A DNA stretch of 64,000 nucleotides from Akkermansia sp. (GCA_017555205.1 JAFZGW010000004.1:122299-186298); one strand, 5' to 3'. Counted from the stretch's first letter, positions 18,465-27,634 are shown. Notes: a model not told the origin generated them from the letters alone. Numbers and translations: made by a program.

Positions 18465-18474
18465 ATCTGCGGCT

Positions 18475-18503
18475 ATTATAGCGCAAAGCTGAACGTTTGG
18501 CAA
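18475..18503 (-). promoter_or_regulatory. pepP promoter, near-leaderless
   Basis: TTGCCA (18503-18498), a 17-bp spacer and a perfect TATAAT (18480-18475) lie on the minus strand. Only 10 nt separate the -10 box from the ATG at 18464. This promoter decides the pepP start. Confidence 0.75.
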
Positions 18504-18521
18504 CAGAAGCACGTTTTTTTC

Positions 18522-18550
18522 TTGAAAAAACGTTTCTATTTTGCTATATA
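18522..18550 (+). promoter_or_regulatory. Sialidase promoter, near-leaderless
   Basis: TTGAAA (18522-18527), a 17-bp spacer and TATATA (18545-18550) are followed by only 7 nt before the ATG at 18558. A palindrome ACGTTTTTT-CTTG-AAAAAACGT overlaps the -35 region and could be a regulatory site shared with the divergent pepP gene. Confidence 0.65.
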
Positions 18551-18557
18551 ATACAGC

Positions 18558-20600
18558 ATGCTAAAGCACACTATACTCAGCCTCATGATGTGTGGCCTTG
18601 CTGTAGCCACAGAAAGCTTTGATAACCTGAGCACCGGCAACATAACCAATGCTGACCTGAGCATCGGCCGACTGACTGCCGAACGAGGGCACGCCGCCAT
18701 TTACGGCAAAGGCCATACCGGCCGCCGCTGCCTGCATGTAACCGGCGGAAAAAATAAAGCTGTCACCATCAATCTTTCATCAGCATTAACCAAGAGCACA
18801 GAATGTGATTTCTATGCCGAACGCTGGACCCGCCGTGACCCGTTCCAGTTCTCCGTAATTGCCGTAACAGACAAAGGGGAACAAACTGTCACCACTCGCA
18901 ACGACATCAAAGTAGGCGGCTTCCACACACAAGTAAAGCTTATGCTGCCGGCCGGCACAAAAGCCATTCGTTTTGTAGCTACGACGGATGACCGAGGCGG
19001 CGTGCTTATAGATGACGTCAACCTGCATATCGGCCCCATGGTCATACGAGAGGCCGGCATGGTGAATCCCGGCACTTTCCCCATCATGAAACGTGCCGTC
19101 TTCAACCCTGTATTCGCCTACAAGATTCAGGCCACCGGCAACGAGCAACCCAAGCAGGTGCGCAACCTCACATTCCGTGTAGACAACCCCGAAAGTATTT
19201 CCAACGTCACGCTGCGAACAGGCAGCCCGAACGGCCTGGATTTCTCCAACAGCACAGTATACGGTACTGCTAAACCCATGCCCGACGGCACGGTGAGCAT
19301 CTCCTGCGACAAGCCCCTTCCCGGTGGCACAACTTGGCTGTGGGCAGATGTCACCCCGAGCGATGCCTCTCTCGTGGGCAGCACTGTAACATTCAGCGAT
19401 GTAAACCTGAAAGTCGACAACAAAGGCTATGCCGGCATCGCCCCTGTTACACAACGCATCGGCTACATGCTTGGTATGCCCGGCGAAAAAGTCAGCAACC
19501 AGCCTGACGGCGGCATGAGAGATTGTGTTTCCTTCCGTATTCCCGGCATGATTCAGACCGCGGACGGCGCACTGGTAGGCTGCTTTGACGCCCGCTACAA
19601 CCACGAGGGCGACCTCTGCGCAGACATTGACGTAGCAGTTGTACGCTCCGAGGACGGCGGCCAGACCTGGACCACCCCCACCGTTGCCATGGATGCCGGC
19701 CCCGGCGTCAACAACGGCTGTGGTGACCCCTGCATCCTTCAGGACAAAACAGGCCGCATCTGGCTGCAATCCCTCGTTTGCCACTGGAGCGGTGGTGCCT
19801 CCCTTTGGACCTCCAAGACCGGGTTCGATGAAAAATCAACCGGCCAGTGGGAAATGACATACAGCGACGACGGCGGTAAGACTTGGGCAAAGACATTCGT
19901 CAACCCCACACGCCAAATTAAGAAGCACGAATGGACCACCATTCTGGCGGGCCCCGGCAACGGTATCACCATGAAAGACGGCACTATCGTATTCCCTGCC
20001 CAGATTTGGGAGCGCGGTGCCAGCCCCCAGTGCATGAGCACCATTTGCTACTCCAAAGACGGCGGCAAAAACTGGGTATACGGTGCCGGCGTGCCCCACA
20101 GCACCTCCGAATGTCAGATTGTAGAGCTCGAGGACGGCTCCATCATGATTAACGCCCGCAACGAGGCTCGCCAGGGCAAGCGTATTGTTTACGTCACCAA
20201 GAACTTAGGCAAAACATGGCAGCCGCACCCCACCAACCTGAGCGCCCTGCAGGAACCCACCTGCCAGGCTTCTCTCGTAAAGGTTGACACCAAGGCTTAC
20301 GGCACCCTGTTGCTCTTCTCAAACCCCAAGAGCGGCGGCCGCAACACCATGACCATCCGCACTTCGAAAGATGACGGCAAAACCTGGAACGACGGCTACT
20401 TGTACGACTCCCGTCAGTGCATGGGTTACTCCTGCATCGCTATGACGGATGACAAGCACGTCGGCATCATCTACGAAACCTGCCACAACAACGGCAAATC
20501 CGGCAACCGCGGCATTGGTTTCATCCGCATCCCGCTCGAAACCGTTGTAACCGGTAAAGAAGTACCTGCCACACCGGCAGAAATCACCGAGTGCAAGTAA
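18558..20600 (+). CDS. Secreted exo-alpha-sialidase (GH33 type, BNR repeats)
   Basis: A 680-residue neuraminidase expected to release terminal sialic acids from mucin and other glycoconjugates. A short signal sequence (LSLMMCGLAVA) leads into a beta-rich N-terminal carbohydrate-binding or linker region of about 300 residues. The six-bladed catalytic domain begins near residue 320 with FRIPG, the first Arg of the sialidase Arg triad. Four Asp boxes follow: SEDGGQTW, SDDGGKTW, SKDGGKNW and SKDDGKTW. Late signature sequence includes YSCIAMTDDKHVGIIYE. The gene stands alone, with a near-leaderless promoter and a strong terminator. Sialic-acid uptake or catabolism genes are not adjacent. Family assignment is high; linkage preference is unknown. 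Confidence 0.9.
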   Translation: MLKHTILSLMMCGLAVATESFDNLSTGNITNADLSIGRLTAERGHAAIYGKGHTGRRCLHVTGGKNKAVTINLSSALTKSTECDFYAERWTRRDPFQFSVIAVTDKGEQTVTTRNDIKVGGFHTQVKLMLPAGTKAIRFVATTDDRGGVLIDDVNLHIGPMVIREAGMVNPGTFPIMKRAVFNPVFAYKIQATGNEQPKQVRNLTFRVDNPESISNVTLRTGSPNGLDFSNSTVYGTAKPMPDGTVSISCDKPLPGGTTWLWADVTPSDASLVGSTVTFSDVNLKVDNKGYAGIAPVTQRIGYMLGMPGEKVSNQPDGGMRDCVSFRIPGMIQTADGALVGCFDARYNHEGDLCADIDVAVVRSEDGGQTWTTPTVAMDAGPGVNNGCGDPCILQDKTGRIWLQSLVCHWSGGASLWTSKTGFDEKSTGQWEMTYSDDGGKTWAKTFVNPTRQIKKHEWTTILAGPGNGITMKDGTIVFPAQIWERGASPQCMSTICYSKDGGKNWVYGAGVPHSTSECQIVELEDGSIMINARNEARQGKRIVYVTKNLGKTWQPHPTNLSALQEPTCQASLVKVDTKAYGTLLLFSNPKSGGRNTMTIRTSKDDGKTWNDGYLYDSRQCMGYSCIAMTDDKHVGIIYETCHNNGKSGNRGIGFIRIPLETVVTGKEVPATPAEITECK

Positions 20601-20623
20601 TTAACCTCGGCTCACCACTTACA

Positions 20624-20652
20624 AGCACCACCCCGCCGGGTGGTGCTTTTTT
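20624..20652 (+). terminator. Intrinsic terminator of the sialidase gene
   Basis: A 10-bp stem AGCACCACCC/GGGTGGTGCT with a CGCC loop is followed by six T residues, 23 bp after the sialidase stop codon. Confidence 0.9.
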
Positions 20653-20716
20653 GTACCCGCAAAGTAACCAACAAAAACAGTAGCGCAAAAATTGTTCCAT
20701 TCCCCTGACATTCAGC

Positions 20717-20746
20717 TTGCCAAAATGGGTTAGAATGTGATACAAT
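20717..20746 (+). promoter_or_regulatory. Promoter of the amino-acid ABC transporter operon
   Basis: TTGCCA (20717-20722), an 18-bp spacer and TACAAT (20741-20746) lie 34 bp before the start codon at 20781. Confidence 0.6.
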
Positions 20747-20780
20747 TCGCGCGCGGGCGAAATCCCCCGCATGGTGAACG

Positions 20781-23120
20781 ATGAAGAAACACACTCTCCT
20801 CATAGCAGCCATACTGGCCATACCCGCGCTCTTGTGGGGTACCGCAGCATGTGCGGACTCCGCAGCCGAGCCTGCCGCTGCAGTTGCAGCGCAAGGTCAG
20901 TCCGAGGCCGCGGGCAGCCCCGCAGTCACCCCCTCTGCCAATGCAGAGGTTCCCACCGTCGGCACCATAGCCGTGAAAGAACTAGTGGGCAAAAAGCTGG
21001 GCGTACCTCAGGGTACCGTGCAGGATATCTACCTGATGGAGACCTACCCACAGCTTGAGCTGCAGCGCCACAATTTCGAGGCGGATATGATGCTCGCTCT
21101 CGAAAAGGGGATTTGTGATGCCGCCATTATGGACGATGTCATCTGCTACGCTCTCGCACGCAAGAAACCCAACATCCTCCTTTTTGAAGACCCCAGCCTG
21201 CCGAAAAACTTCATGGGTATGGCCTTCAACCATACCGACAAGGGGAAAGAGCTCTGCCGCCAATTTAACGAATTCCTCACCGACCTGCGCCAAAGCGGAG
21301 AGTTGGAGGCTATCTGCAACAAATGGATTGTCAACACTGAAACCGCGCAGATGCCCAAGCTCGACATTCCCACCGAGGGTGAGCCTATCATCGTGGGTAT
21401 GGAACCCTGCACCGAACCCATCGTGTTCATGCGTGGGAAAGAAATTGTGGGCATGGATGCCGAGCTCATCTACCGCTTTGCAGCCCACATCGGTCGACCG
21501 GTTGAAATCAAAAACATCGACTATTACGGCCTGCTGACCGCCGTTGCCGCCGGTCAGGTGGATATCGCCTCCTCCGGCTTCCTCATCACCGCCGAGCGCG
21601 GCGAAAGCGTACTTTTCTCCGACCCGTACTACACAAGCTGTTCCATCATCGCCACCAGAAAAGATGACGCCCCGGTAGCAAGCTCCGACATTCCGGAACT
21701 GGGCACCATAGCAGTAAAAGAACTAGTCGGTAAAAAGCTGGGCGTACCCCAAGGCACCGTGCAGGATATCTACCTGATGGAGACCTACCCGCAGCTCGAG
21801 CTGCAGCGCCACAATTTCGAAGCAGACATGATGCTCGCCCTCGAAAAAGGGATTTGCGATGCTGCCATCATGGACGATGTTATCTGCTACGCCCTCGCAC
21901 GCAAGAAACCCAATATCCTCCTTTTCGAAGACCCCAGCCTGCCGAAAAACTTCATGGGCATGGCCTTCAACCATACAGCCAAGGGTAAAGAGCTCTGCCG
22001 CCAGTTCAATGAATTCCTCGCCGACCTGCGCGAGAGCGGAGAGCTCGAAGAAATCTGCTCCAACTGGATTCGCAACACGGAAACCGCCCAAATGCCCAAG
22101 CTCGACATCCCCACCGAGGGTGAGCCTATCATCGTGGGCATGGAACCCTGCACCGAACCTATCGTATTCATGCGCGGCGAAGAAATCGTGGGCATGGATG
22201 CCGAGCTCATTTACCGCTTCGCTGCCCACATCGGTCGACCGGTTGAAATTAAGAATATCGACTACTACGGTCTGCTGACCGCAGTCGCTGCCGGTAAGGT
22301 AGATATCGCCTCCTCCGGGTTCCTCATTACCGCAGAACGCGGTGAAAGCGTACTTTTCTCCGACCCGTACTACACAAGCATCTCCGTTATCGCCACCCGT
22401 AAGGACCTCAACCTGAAGGGTGAGCCCTCCGCAGTAACGAAGGCTGCACAGGGAATCATCGGTAGCATTACCGACAGTTTCTATCGCAACATCATTGCCG
22501 AAAAGCGCTACATGCTGATATGGGATGGTCTGAAAGCCACCTTCGCCATTGCCTTCTTCTCAACCTTGCTCGGCACAGTAGTAGGAGCCGCCATTTGCTA
22601 CCTGCGCATGAGCCACAGCAAGTTCTGGCAGTGGATTGCGCGAGTGTACATCGACATCATGCGCGGCACGCCGATATTGATATTGCTCATGCTGATGTAC
22701 TATGTAGCCTTTGCCGGCACACAAGTTGAGGCACTGTATGTAGCCATCATCACCTTCAGTCTGAACTTCGGTGCGTATGTAAGCGAGATGTTCCGCAGCG
22801 CCATCACCAGCATTGATCGCGGTCAGAGCGAGGCCGGCATTGCCATGGGCTTCTCCCCCTTCCATTCATTCTACTACATTGTACTGCCGCAGGCCATCAA
22901 ACGCGTGCTCCCGGTGTACAAGGGTGAGGTTATCTCCCTCATCAAAAACACCTCAGTGGTCGGTTATATCGCCATTGCAGATTTGACTAAAATGACGGAT
23001 ATTATTCGAGCCCGCACATTCGACCCCTTCTTCCCGCTGCTCATGGTGGCTATACTCTACTTCCTGATAGCTTGGTTGTTCACATTCATCCTCGACCGCG
23101 CCAGCAAAAGAATTCGCTAA
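20781..23120 (+). CDS. Amino-acid ABC transporter: duplicated substrate-binding domains fused to permease
   Basis: A 779-residue fusion. A signal segment (LLIAAILAIPALLWGTAAC) precedes a periplasmic part with two near-identical 247-residue units (about 61-307 and 308-553). Each unit is ordered lobe 2 (GKKLGVPQGTVQDIYLME) then lobe 1 (IIVGMEPCTEPIVFMRGKE, through ITAERGESVLFSDPYY). Residues ~190-440 therefore form one normally ordered binding protein, flanked by a lone lobe 2 and a lone lobe 1. The C-terminal ~200 residues are a HisM/GlnP-type membrane domain with LKATFAIAFFSTLLGTVVGA and the coupling region SEAGIAMGFSPFHSFYYIVLP. It imports polar amino acids with the ATPase encoded 20 bp downstream; the substrate is unknown. 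Confidence 0.85.
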   Translation: MKKHTLLIAAILAIPALLWGTAACADSAAEPAAAVAAQGQSEAAGSPAVTPSANAEVPTVGTIAVKELVGKKLGVPQGTVQDIYLMETYPQLELQRHNFEADMMLALEKGICDAAIMDDVICYALARKKPNILLFEDPSLPKNFMGMAFNHTDKGKELCRQFNEFLTDLRQSGELEAICNKWIVNTETAQMPKLDIPTEGEPIIVGMEPCTEPIVFMRGKEIVGMDAELIYRFAAHIGRPVEIKNIDYYGLLTAVAAGQVDIASSGFLITAERGESVLFSDPYYTSCSIIATRKDDAPVASSDIPELGTIAVKELVGKKLGVPQGTVQDIYLMETYPQLELQRHNFEADMMLALEKGICDAAIMDDVICYALARKKPNILLFEDPSLPKNFMGMAFNHTAKGKELCRQFNEFLADLRESGELEEICSNWIRNTETAQMPKLDIPTEGEPIIVGMEPCTEPIVFMRGEEIVGMDAELIYRFAAHIGRPVEIKNIDYYGLLTAVAAGKVDIASSGFLITAERGESVLFSDPYYTSISVIATRKDLNLKGEPSAVTKAAQGIIGSITDSFYRNIIAEKRYMLIWDGLKATFAIAFFSTLLGTVVGAAICYLRMSHSKFWQWIARVYIDIMRGTPILILLMLMYYVAFAGTQVEALYVAIITFSLNFGAYVSEMFRSAITSIDRGQSEAGIAMGFSPFHSFYYIVLPQAIKRVLPVYKGEVISLIKNTSVVGYIAIADLTKMTDIIRARTFDPFFPLLMVAILYFLIAWLFTFILDRASKRIR
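20961..22400 (+). repeat. In-frame 741-bp tandem duplication within the transporter gene
   Basis: Unit 1 begins at 20961 and unit 2 at 21702, so the period is 741 bp (247 codons). Long runs are identical at the DNA level and most differences are synonymous. The copies diverge near 22380, just before the permease domain. This indicates a recent duplication or gene conversion. Confidence 0.9.
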
Positions 23121-23140
23121 CTTCACCGTAACACACAGCC

Positions 23141-24247
23141 ATGATTCAGATTCGCAACCTTAAGAAAACTTTCGGCAACCTGACCGTGCTGCACGATGTT
23201 AATATCGACATCAAACGCGGTGAGGTCATCTCCGTTATCGGGCCGTCAGGCACAGGCAAGAGCACCTTTTTGCGCTGCCTGAACCTGCTCGAGGAACCCA
23301 CAAGCGGCAGTATCATCGTTGATGGCGAAGAACTACTTTCAGACAAAAAGGTAGACGCCCCCAAACTGCGCCGCAAGATGGGTATGGTGTTCCAATCTTT
23401 CAACCTATTCGACCACCTCAGCGTACTCGAAAATGTCTGCATAGGACCCATCAAATTGCTGGGCAAGAGCAAAATCGAAGCCGCTCAGCGAGGGCTTAAA
23501 CTACTCAAGATGGTAGGCATGAAAGAGAAGGCCCGCTCCATGCCCTCCGAGCTATCCGGCGGTCAAAAACAGCGTGCAGCCATTGCCCGCTGCCTATCCA
23601 TGAACCCCGAAATCATCCTGTTCGACGAACCGACATCCGCCCTCGACCCCACCATGGTCAGTGAGGTTCTCTCCGTTATTAGAGCTCTCGCCAAGCAGGG
23701 TATGACCATGGTCATCGTTACGCACGAAATGTCATTTGCGCGCAACGTAAGTACCCGCGTGCTTTACATGGACCAGGGCGTCATCTACGAACAGGGAACA
23801 CCCGAAGAGATTTTCGATAACCCGCAGCGCGAGCGTACTCGCGTATTCGTCAACCGAATTCGCGACTTCCACTATGTGATACAGAGCGAAGATTTCGACA
23901 TCTACGCTCTCGAAAGCGAGTTCCGCCAATTCTGCAACAAGTACTTCTTGGCCGAGCAAACCGTGCTGCACGCCATCACTCTGGCAGAAGAAATGCTGCG
24001 CCACATCCCCTTGGGGCAAGGCGATGTGCACCTCTACTACCGCTATTCAGAGAAGAACGGCACACTGGACATGGAGATTCTCATGCCCACAGCTACAGGC
24101 CCTGTGCTTGAAGATTTGCCGCAGGAGGTTAAGGCCAAGATATATTCCTTCTGCACAAATGTGGAGGAGTACGAAGACGTTGATGTGCGAGATGGCGTAC
24201 ACGTCAACCGAATTTGCCTGGAGCTCCACAATCCGCAACTTCAATAA
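23141..24247 (+). CDS. Polar amino-acid ABC transporter ATP-binding protein with C-terminal extension
   Basis: A 368-residue cytoplasmic ATPase partner of the preceding fusion permease (20-bp gap, same operon). The GlnQ/HisP-like core covers residues 1 to ~242: Walker [10 protein letters not shown] (34-42), Q-loop VFQSFNLF, signature ELSGGQKQR, Walker [14 protein letters not shown] and the H-loop THEMSFA. About 125 residues follow, which canonical GlnQ proteins of ~240 residues lack. This tail ([20 protein letters not shown] to the end) is acidic, looks alpha/beta and may sense substrate or regulate the motor; I do not recognise it. A strong terminator follows 27 bp after the stop codon. Confidence 0.9.
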   Translation: MIQIRNLKKTFGNLTVLHDVNIDIKRGEVISVIGPSGTGKSTFLRCLNLLEEPTSGSIIVDGEELLSDKKVDAPKLRRKMGMVFQSFNLFDHLSVLENVCIGPIKLLGKSKIEAAQRGLKLLKMVGMKEKARSMPSELSGGQKQRAAIARCLSMNPEIILFDEPTSALDPTMVSEVLSVIRALAKQGMTMVIVTHEMSFARNVSTRVLYMDQGVIYEQGTPEEIFDNPQRERTRVFVNRIRDFHYVIQSEDFDIYALESEFRQFCNKYFLAEQTVLHAITLAEEMLRHIPLGQGDVHLYYRYSEKNGTLDMEILMPTATGPVLEDLPQEVKAKIYSFCTNVEEYEDVDVRDGVHVNRICLELHNPQLQ

Positions 24248-24273
24248 ACAGATATTCCATACAACTAAAAATG

Positions 24274-24316
24274 ACGCGCGCAGACGGCTATCGACCACCT
24301 GCGCGCGTGCTTTATT
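24274..24316 (+). terminator. Intrinsic terminator of the ABC transporter operon
   Basis: A 10-bp stem ACGCGCGCAG/CTGCGCGCGT with a 15-nt loop is followed by a T-rich stretch (GCTTTATTTTCT). Confidence 0.85.
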
Positions 24317-24319
24317 TTC

Positions 24320-24532
24320 TCACCTCTGCTCGTCCGGTTTATGACAGTGGTGATGGCAAAGGCGCATTTTACGCAACTCCATAAGGCACAGCATTGCCAT
24401 GCCTGCCGTCAAGCCCAACAGCATCACCCCATTAGCAATGCCTAATGCCAACTTGCAACACCTGCGATGGTGACTGTCCGCCAACCAGTTCCGCACGCTA
24501 TCCTCGGTTTCCTGAATCTTTTCTCGGTCCAT
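24320..24532 (-). CDS. Small putative membrane protein
   Basis: I do not recognise it. From the ATG at 24532 it is 70 residues, with a charged N terminus (MDREKIQETEDSVRNW), one hydrophobic segment (LALGIANGVMLLGLTAGMAM) and a short His/Cys-rich tail (RLCHHHCHKPDEQR) that could bind metal. An in-frame ATG at 24559 would add nine residues. It fills the gap between the transporter terminator and the divergent ankyrin gene. The amphipathic/membrane pattern argues for a real gene, but no clear ribosome-binding site is seen. Confidence 0.45.
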   Translation of the reverse strand: MDREKIQETEDSVRNWLADSHHRRCCKLALGIANGVMLLGLTAGMAMLCLMELRKMRLCHHHCHKPDEQR

Positions 24533-24579
24533 GCTTATGTGACACGGCAAAGGTTCCACAAGCTCAAAAACTTTTATAC

Positions 24580-24608
24580 TTGCATATCAAACATAATGTG
24601 ATTAAATA
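24580..24608 (+). promoter_or_regulatory. Promoter of the paired ankyrin membrane genes
   Basis: TTGCAT (24580-24585), a 17-bp spacer and TAAATA (24603-24608) lie 25 nt before the ATG at 24634. Confidence 0.5.
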
Positions 24609-24633
24609 AACAAGGATTTGCCCCTCAAAGCAC

Positions 24634-25755
24634 ATGATTGATACCCCGAAACAACGGCGGCGCCTGTGGCGCATTGCAGCATGGCTCATGAGCAGTCTCT
24701 TTGCTCTGTTGTTGATTACCCTTGCAGTCGCTGCTTGGTGGCTGTGGGGCTGGCAGTGGAAAAATGAATTGACATTCCACGAAAGCTGGAGCACCGAGGA
24801 GCGCACCGCTCTCACTGAGTTTGATAACTACCTGCGCGATGCATTTGTGACCGATATCGCAGCAGAAACAGGACGCAAGTTCACCGATGAGAAGGGCTGG
24901 CAACATGATATTACCCGGGCTTGTATAACCCGTTCATTCTGCGCCCCGGTTCGGGAACAGTTGGTACACATTGCAGAATGCGGTAATGCCAACCAACCGA
25001 CCTTTGATTTTCTGGGAAGGCAAGGCTGCACCCCGACCATCATTGCCGCCACGACTGCTCACTTCGGCGCCGTGTATGCACTCATCAACCACGGTGCTGA
25101 ACCGAACGCCGTCCTCACACTGGGTGATAAAGAGGATTTTGTAGAACTTTCCACCCCCATCGCCGATATCCTTTCCGGCGGCTTTCTCAACAAAAAACAT
25201 AAACCTTCATGGAAAGAACGCCAAGACCTCGCCGAGTTTTTACTGGCAAAAGGTGCTGACATAAACGCCCACAGTTACCTCGTTGGTGTGAACTGCTCAC
25301 TGGCACTCACGCGAGGTGAAACCGCCCCCTGGCTCTGGGCGGTGGGACATGGCAAAGAGGTAACCGGGCGAGAACTACTCGACGTTCTTTCAATGGAAAA
25401 GCTCTCTCCCACACTTATCGAAGCCATACTACGCAGCACCCCCGACATAGCAAACACCACCGATTGCGACAGAACCCCGCTACAGGAACTCGCGCAGAAA
25501 ATATGCAACGCTGAGTCCGATGAAATGCCGGAGCTAGAGCAAGTGCTCGACCTTCTGCTGGCCTATGGAGCCAATCCCACTCTGCGCCCCGAACCAATAG
25601 ATAAATACAGCGACTGCGAGCGCAGACTTCCCCTCGACATCTTGTTCAACAAGCGCAATTTTGACACCTGTGGCATGGATGGAGCAAATTGCGAAGGCCA
25701 AGAAGATGATGTACGCACCATTTGGCAGCGCATGTGCGAAAAACTTCAGCAATAA
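24634..25755 (+). CDS. Membrane-anchored ankyrin-repeat protein, first of a tandem pair
   Basis: A 373-residue protein of unknown role. A basic N terminus (KQRRRLWR) and a transmembrane segment (about residues 15-38) end in the unusual Trp-rich boundary WWLWGWQW. The extramembrane part has ankyrin-like helices, such as TPTIIAATTAHFGAVYALIN followed by HGAEPNA, and later PLQELAQKI with LLLAYGANPT. Cys pairs are present. The next gene, 6 bp downstream, is a paralogue with the same anchor, so the two are probably co-translated and may interact. Orientation puts the repeats outside the cytoplasm if the basic N terminus stays inside. Confidence 0.75.
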   Translation: MIDTPKQRRRLWRIAAWLMSSLFALLLITLAVAAWWLWGWQWKNELTFHESWSTEERTALTEFDNYLRDAFVTDIAAETGRKFTDEKGWQHDITRACITRSFCAPVREQLVHIAECGNANQPTFDFLGRQGCTPTIIAATTAHFGAVYALINHGAEPNAVLTLGDKEDFVELSTPIADILSGGFLNKKHKPSWKERQDLAEFLLAKGADINAHSYLVGVNCSLALTRGETAPWLWAVGHGKEVTGRELLDVLSMEKLSPTLIEAILRSTPDIANTTDCDRTPLQELAQKICNAESDEMPELEQVLDLLLAYGANPTLRPEPIDKYSDCERRLPLDILFNKRNFDTCGMDGANCEGQEDDVRTIWQRMCEKLQQ

Positions 25756-25761
25756 ACCTTT

Positions 25762-27012
25762 ATGAATACAACCGACACTCCGCAATCAAACCGCCAATGG
25801 TGGCGAATAGCTACCTGGTTCATGATTAGTGCTTTTATCCTGCTCTTACTTACCATCGCCGGCAGTGCTTGGTGGCTGTGGGGCTGGCAGTGGAACAGTG
25901 GGCTAAACTTCCACGACAGCTGGACCGCCGAAGAGCGTACCGCACTCACGCAATTCGAGCAATATATTCATACGAAATTAGCAGAAGATATGGGGTTGGT
26001 AACTGAGGCCGTGCAGGACTCCATCGACAAAATCAATGAAGACAGCGAACTTGCGGAAGAAGAATCAGACGATGTTTGGGATGAAGAAGCTGAAGCTGAA
26101 TCCCGCCCGAAAGAATCGGCTAGCTTCGCCCCCCGCCTGACCATTGCCATGCTGCTCAAACTGCAAATTGCCCCAATCGATGCTGCTCTGCACGAGCTCG
26201 CAGCCACCGGAAAAGGCGCCCCCGCAGAGCCCATATCCACCCCGGCCGGAGATAACGTCACCCCGGCTCTTCTGGCAGCGCAGATTGGCGACTTCCCTGC
26301 CCTGAAAGCCTTTATCAACCACGGGGCATCCCCCAATGCTATGATGACGCGCAATGGAAAAGAAATGGAATGTATCCTCGCACCCTTACTCAACGGCATG
26401 TTCATCAACAGTAGAACCATTCCATGGGAACAACGTTGCGAAATGCTCAATTTTTTACACGAGCACGGAGCCGACCTCAATCTCAGCAAAGAGATAGTTC
26501 CCCATTCCCTGCGCATTGCCCTACTTGCTCGCGAGGAACCGCAGGCATGGCTCTGGGCTCTCGAACACGGCAAAAAAGTAAGTACAACCGACTTCTGCGA
26601 CATGCTCGAATCAATCCACGGCATGGACTTGGTTGAACATGTCTTGGCCGAAAAATTAGTAAACGTGAACGATGTTTCCGGCAAAAGAACACCCCTGCAA
26701 GCCTTAGCCGAAGGCATGCTCTATGCAGATGCAGAAAGCATCGATTCCGCCCGCTATGAGGAACGCCTGAACCTTCTGCTGGCCGCCGGAGCAACCCCAA
26801 ATCTCACCACAGAGCACACCCCGCGTACCCCGCTGGAAATTTTACAAAGTCGCACCAACTTTGAGCGTTCCGATGGCATGCCGGAAAACTCCTGCTGCAT
26901 GGACGGCCCCGACATTCGTTGCCGCTGGCAATTAATATGCAACAAACTATGGACTGCGACTTATTCCTCAACCAATATGGACTCAGAATCCGACAACGAA
27001 GAGGAACAATAA
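25762..27012 (+). CDS. Membrane-anchored ankyrin-repeat protein, second of a tandem pair
   Basis: A 416-residue paralogue of the preceding gene. The N-terminal transmembrane segment ends in the same WWLWGWQW, followed by FHDSWTAEERTALTQFEQY against FHESWSTEERTALTEFDNY in the partner. It differs by a highly acidic insertion (about residues 90-115, DSELAEEESDDVWDEEAEAE). Ankyrin-like units then follow, for example TPALLAAQIGDFPALKAFIN with HGASPNA. The acidic tail DSESDNEEEQ ends the protein. It shares an operon with its partner. The function is unknown; a protein-binding scaffold is the safest inference. Confidence 0.75.
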   Translation: MNTTDTPQSNRQWWRIATWFMISAFILLLLTIAGSAWWLWGWQWNSGLNFHDSWTAEERTALTQFEQYIHTKLAEDMGLVTEAVQDSIDKINEDSELAEEESDDVWDEEAEAESRPKESASFAPRLTIAMLLKLQIAPIDAALHELAATGKGAPAEPISTPAGDNVTPALLAAQIGDFPALKAFINHGASPNAMMTRNGKEMECILAPLLNGMFINSRTIPWEQRCEMLNFLHEHGADLNLSKEIVPHSLRIALLAREEPQAWLWALEHGKKVSTTDFCDMLESIHGMDLVEHVLAEKLVNVNDVSGKRTPLQALAEGMLYADAESIDSARYEERLNLLLAAGATPNLTTEHTPRTPLEILQSRTNFERSDGMPENSCCMDGPDIRCRWQLICNKLWTATYSSTNMDSESDNEEEQ

Positions 27013-27033
27013 GCAAAAAATATAGATTTTACC

Positions 27034-27062
27034 TTGACATGGAAGAACACGAAGAATAGTAT
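27034..27062 (+). promoter_or_regulatory. Promoter of the GYF-domain gene, near-leaderless
   Basis: A perfect TTGACA (27034-27039), a 17-bp spacer and TAGTAT (27057-27062) are followed by only 8 nt before the ATG at 27071. Confidence 0.7.
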
Positions 27063-27070
27063 AGAGCAAT

Positions 27071-27634
27071 ATGAGATTTTACTATACTGACGGAGAAATC
27101 ACTGACGGCCCCCTAACAGAAGACGAGCTGGTGACGGACTATGTAAACGGCGCCCTGGCAGACAGCATCAAAGTTCGGCGAGAAAATTCGGAAACATGGC
27201 TCCCCATCCGCAGTGTCGTAATGCAAATAAAAACGAAGTCGGCGCCGAAAAAGAACGAGGAAGCTCCCATAGAAGATGATGGTGAACCGGAGCCGACTCC
27301 CCCGAGCGGCAGTGTTGTAGCTCAGGTGTTCAGCTGCATATTTCTGGCATTTATCGCAGCAGTCGTACTGGTTCAATTCAACAAAATCGAAAAACCCAAA
27401 CCACCGGCACAGTACGAATACGCCTCCCTGAAAATAACGGCTGAAGATTTATTTCGTGGTGACATGGTAAAAGGTCAGGAAGCTCTCGGCCTGATACGCT
27501 GCGAACAAATGCTGGGAATACCTGAAGGCTGGGAATATGTTAGCACCCTCTGCCCCGATGGCGATAAAGCAGCGTGGGTTCTGGTACGCCGCCTGAAGGT
27601 CGAAAAAGAAAAAAAAGATAAAATAAATTCTTGA
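27071..27634 (+). CDS. GYF_2-domain single-pass membrane protein
   Basis: A 187-residue protein. Residues 1-50 (FYYTDGEITDGPLTEDELV, with GALADSIKVRRENSETWLPI) match the bacterial GYF_2 fold, which binds short peptides. A Pro/Glu-rich linker and one transmembrane helix (about residues 84-104, AQVFSCIFLAFIAAVVLVQF) follow. The rest (RGDMVKGQEALGLIRCEQML and beyond) is uncharacterised and ends in a Lys-rich tail. The domain lies on the N-terminal side of the helix and is probably cytoplasmic. The rplI promoter overlaps its stop codon. It lies next to the ankyrin pair, another protein-interaction family; whether they work together is unknown. Confidence 0.75.
   Translation: MRFYYTDGEITDGPLTEDELVTDYVNGALADSIKVRRENSETWLPIRSVVMQIKTKSAPKKNEEAPIEDDGEPEPTPPSGSVVAQVFSCIFLAFIAAVVLVQFNKIEKPKPPAQYEYASLKITAEDLFRGDMVKGQEALGLIRCEQMLGIPEGWEYVSTLCPDGDKAAWVLVRRLKVEKEKKDKINS

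Noticed and set aside
18786..19784. 332-codon open frame antisense to the sialidase
   Set aside because: The sialidase has all family motifs on the other strand; the antisense frame has no recognisable domain.
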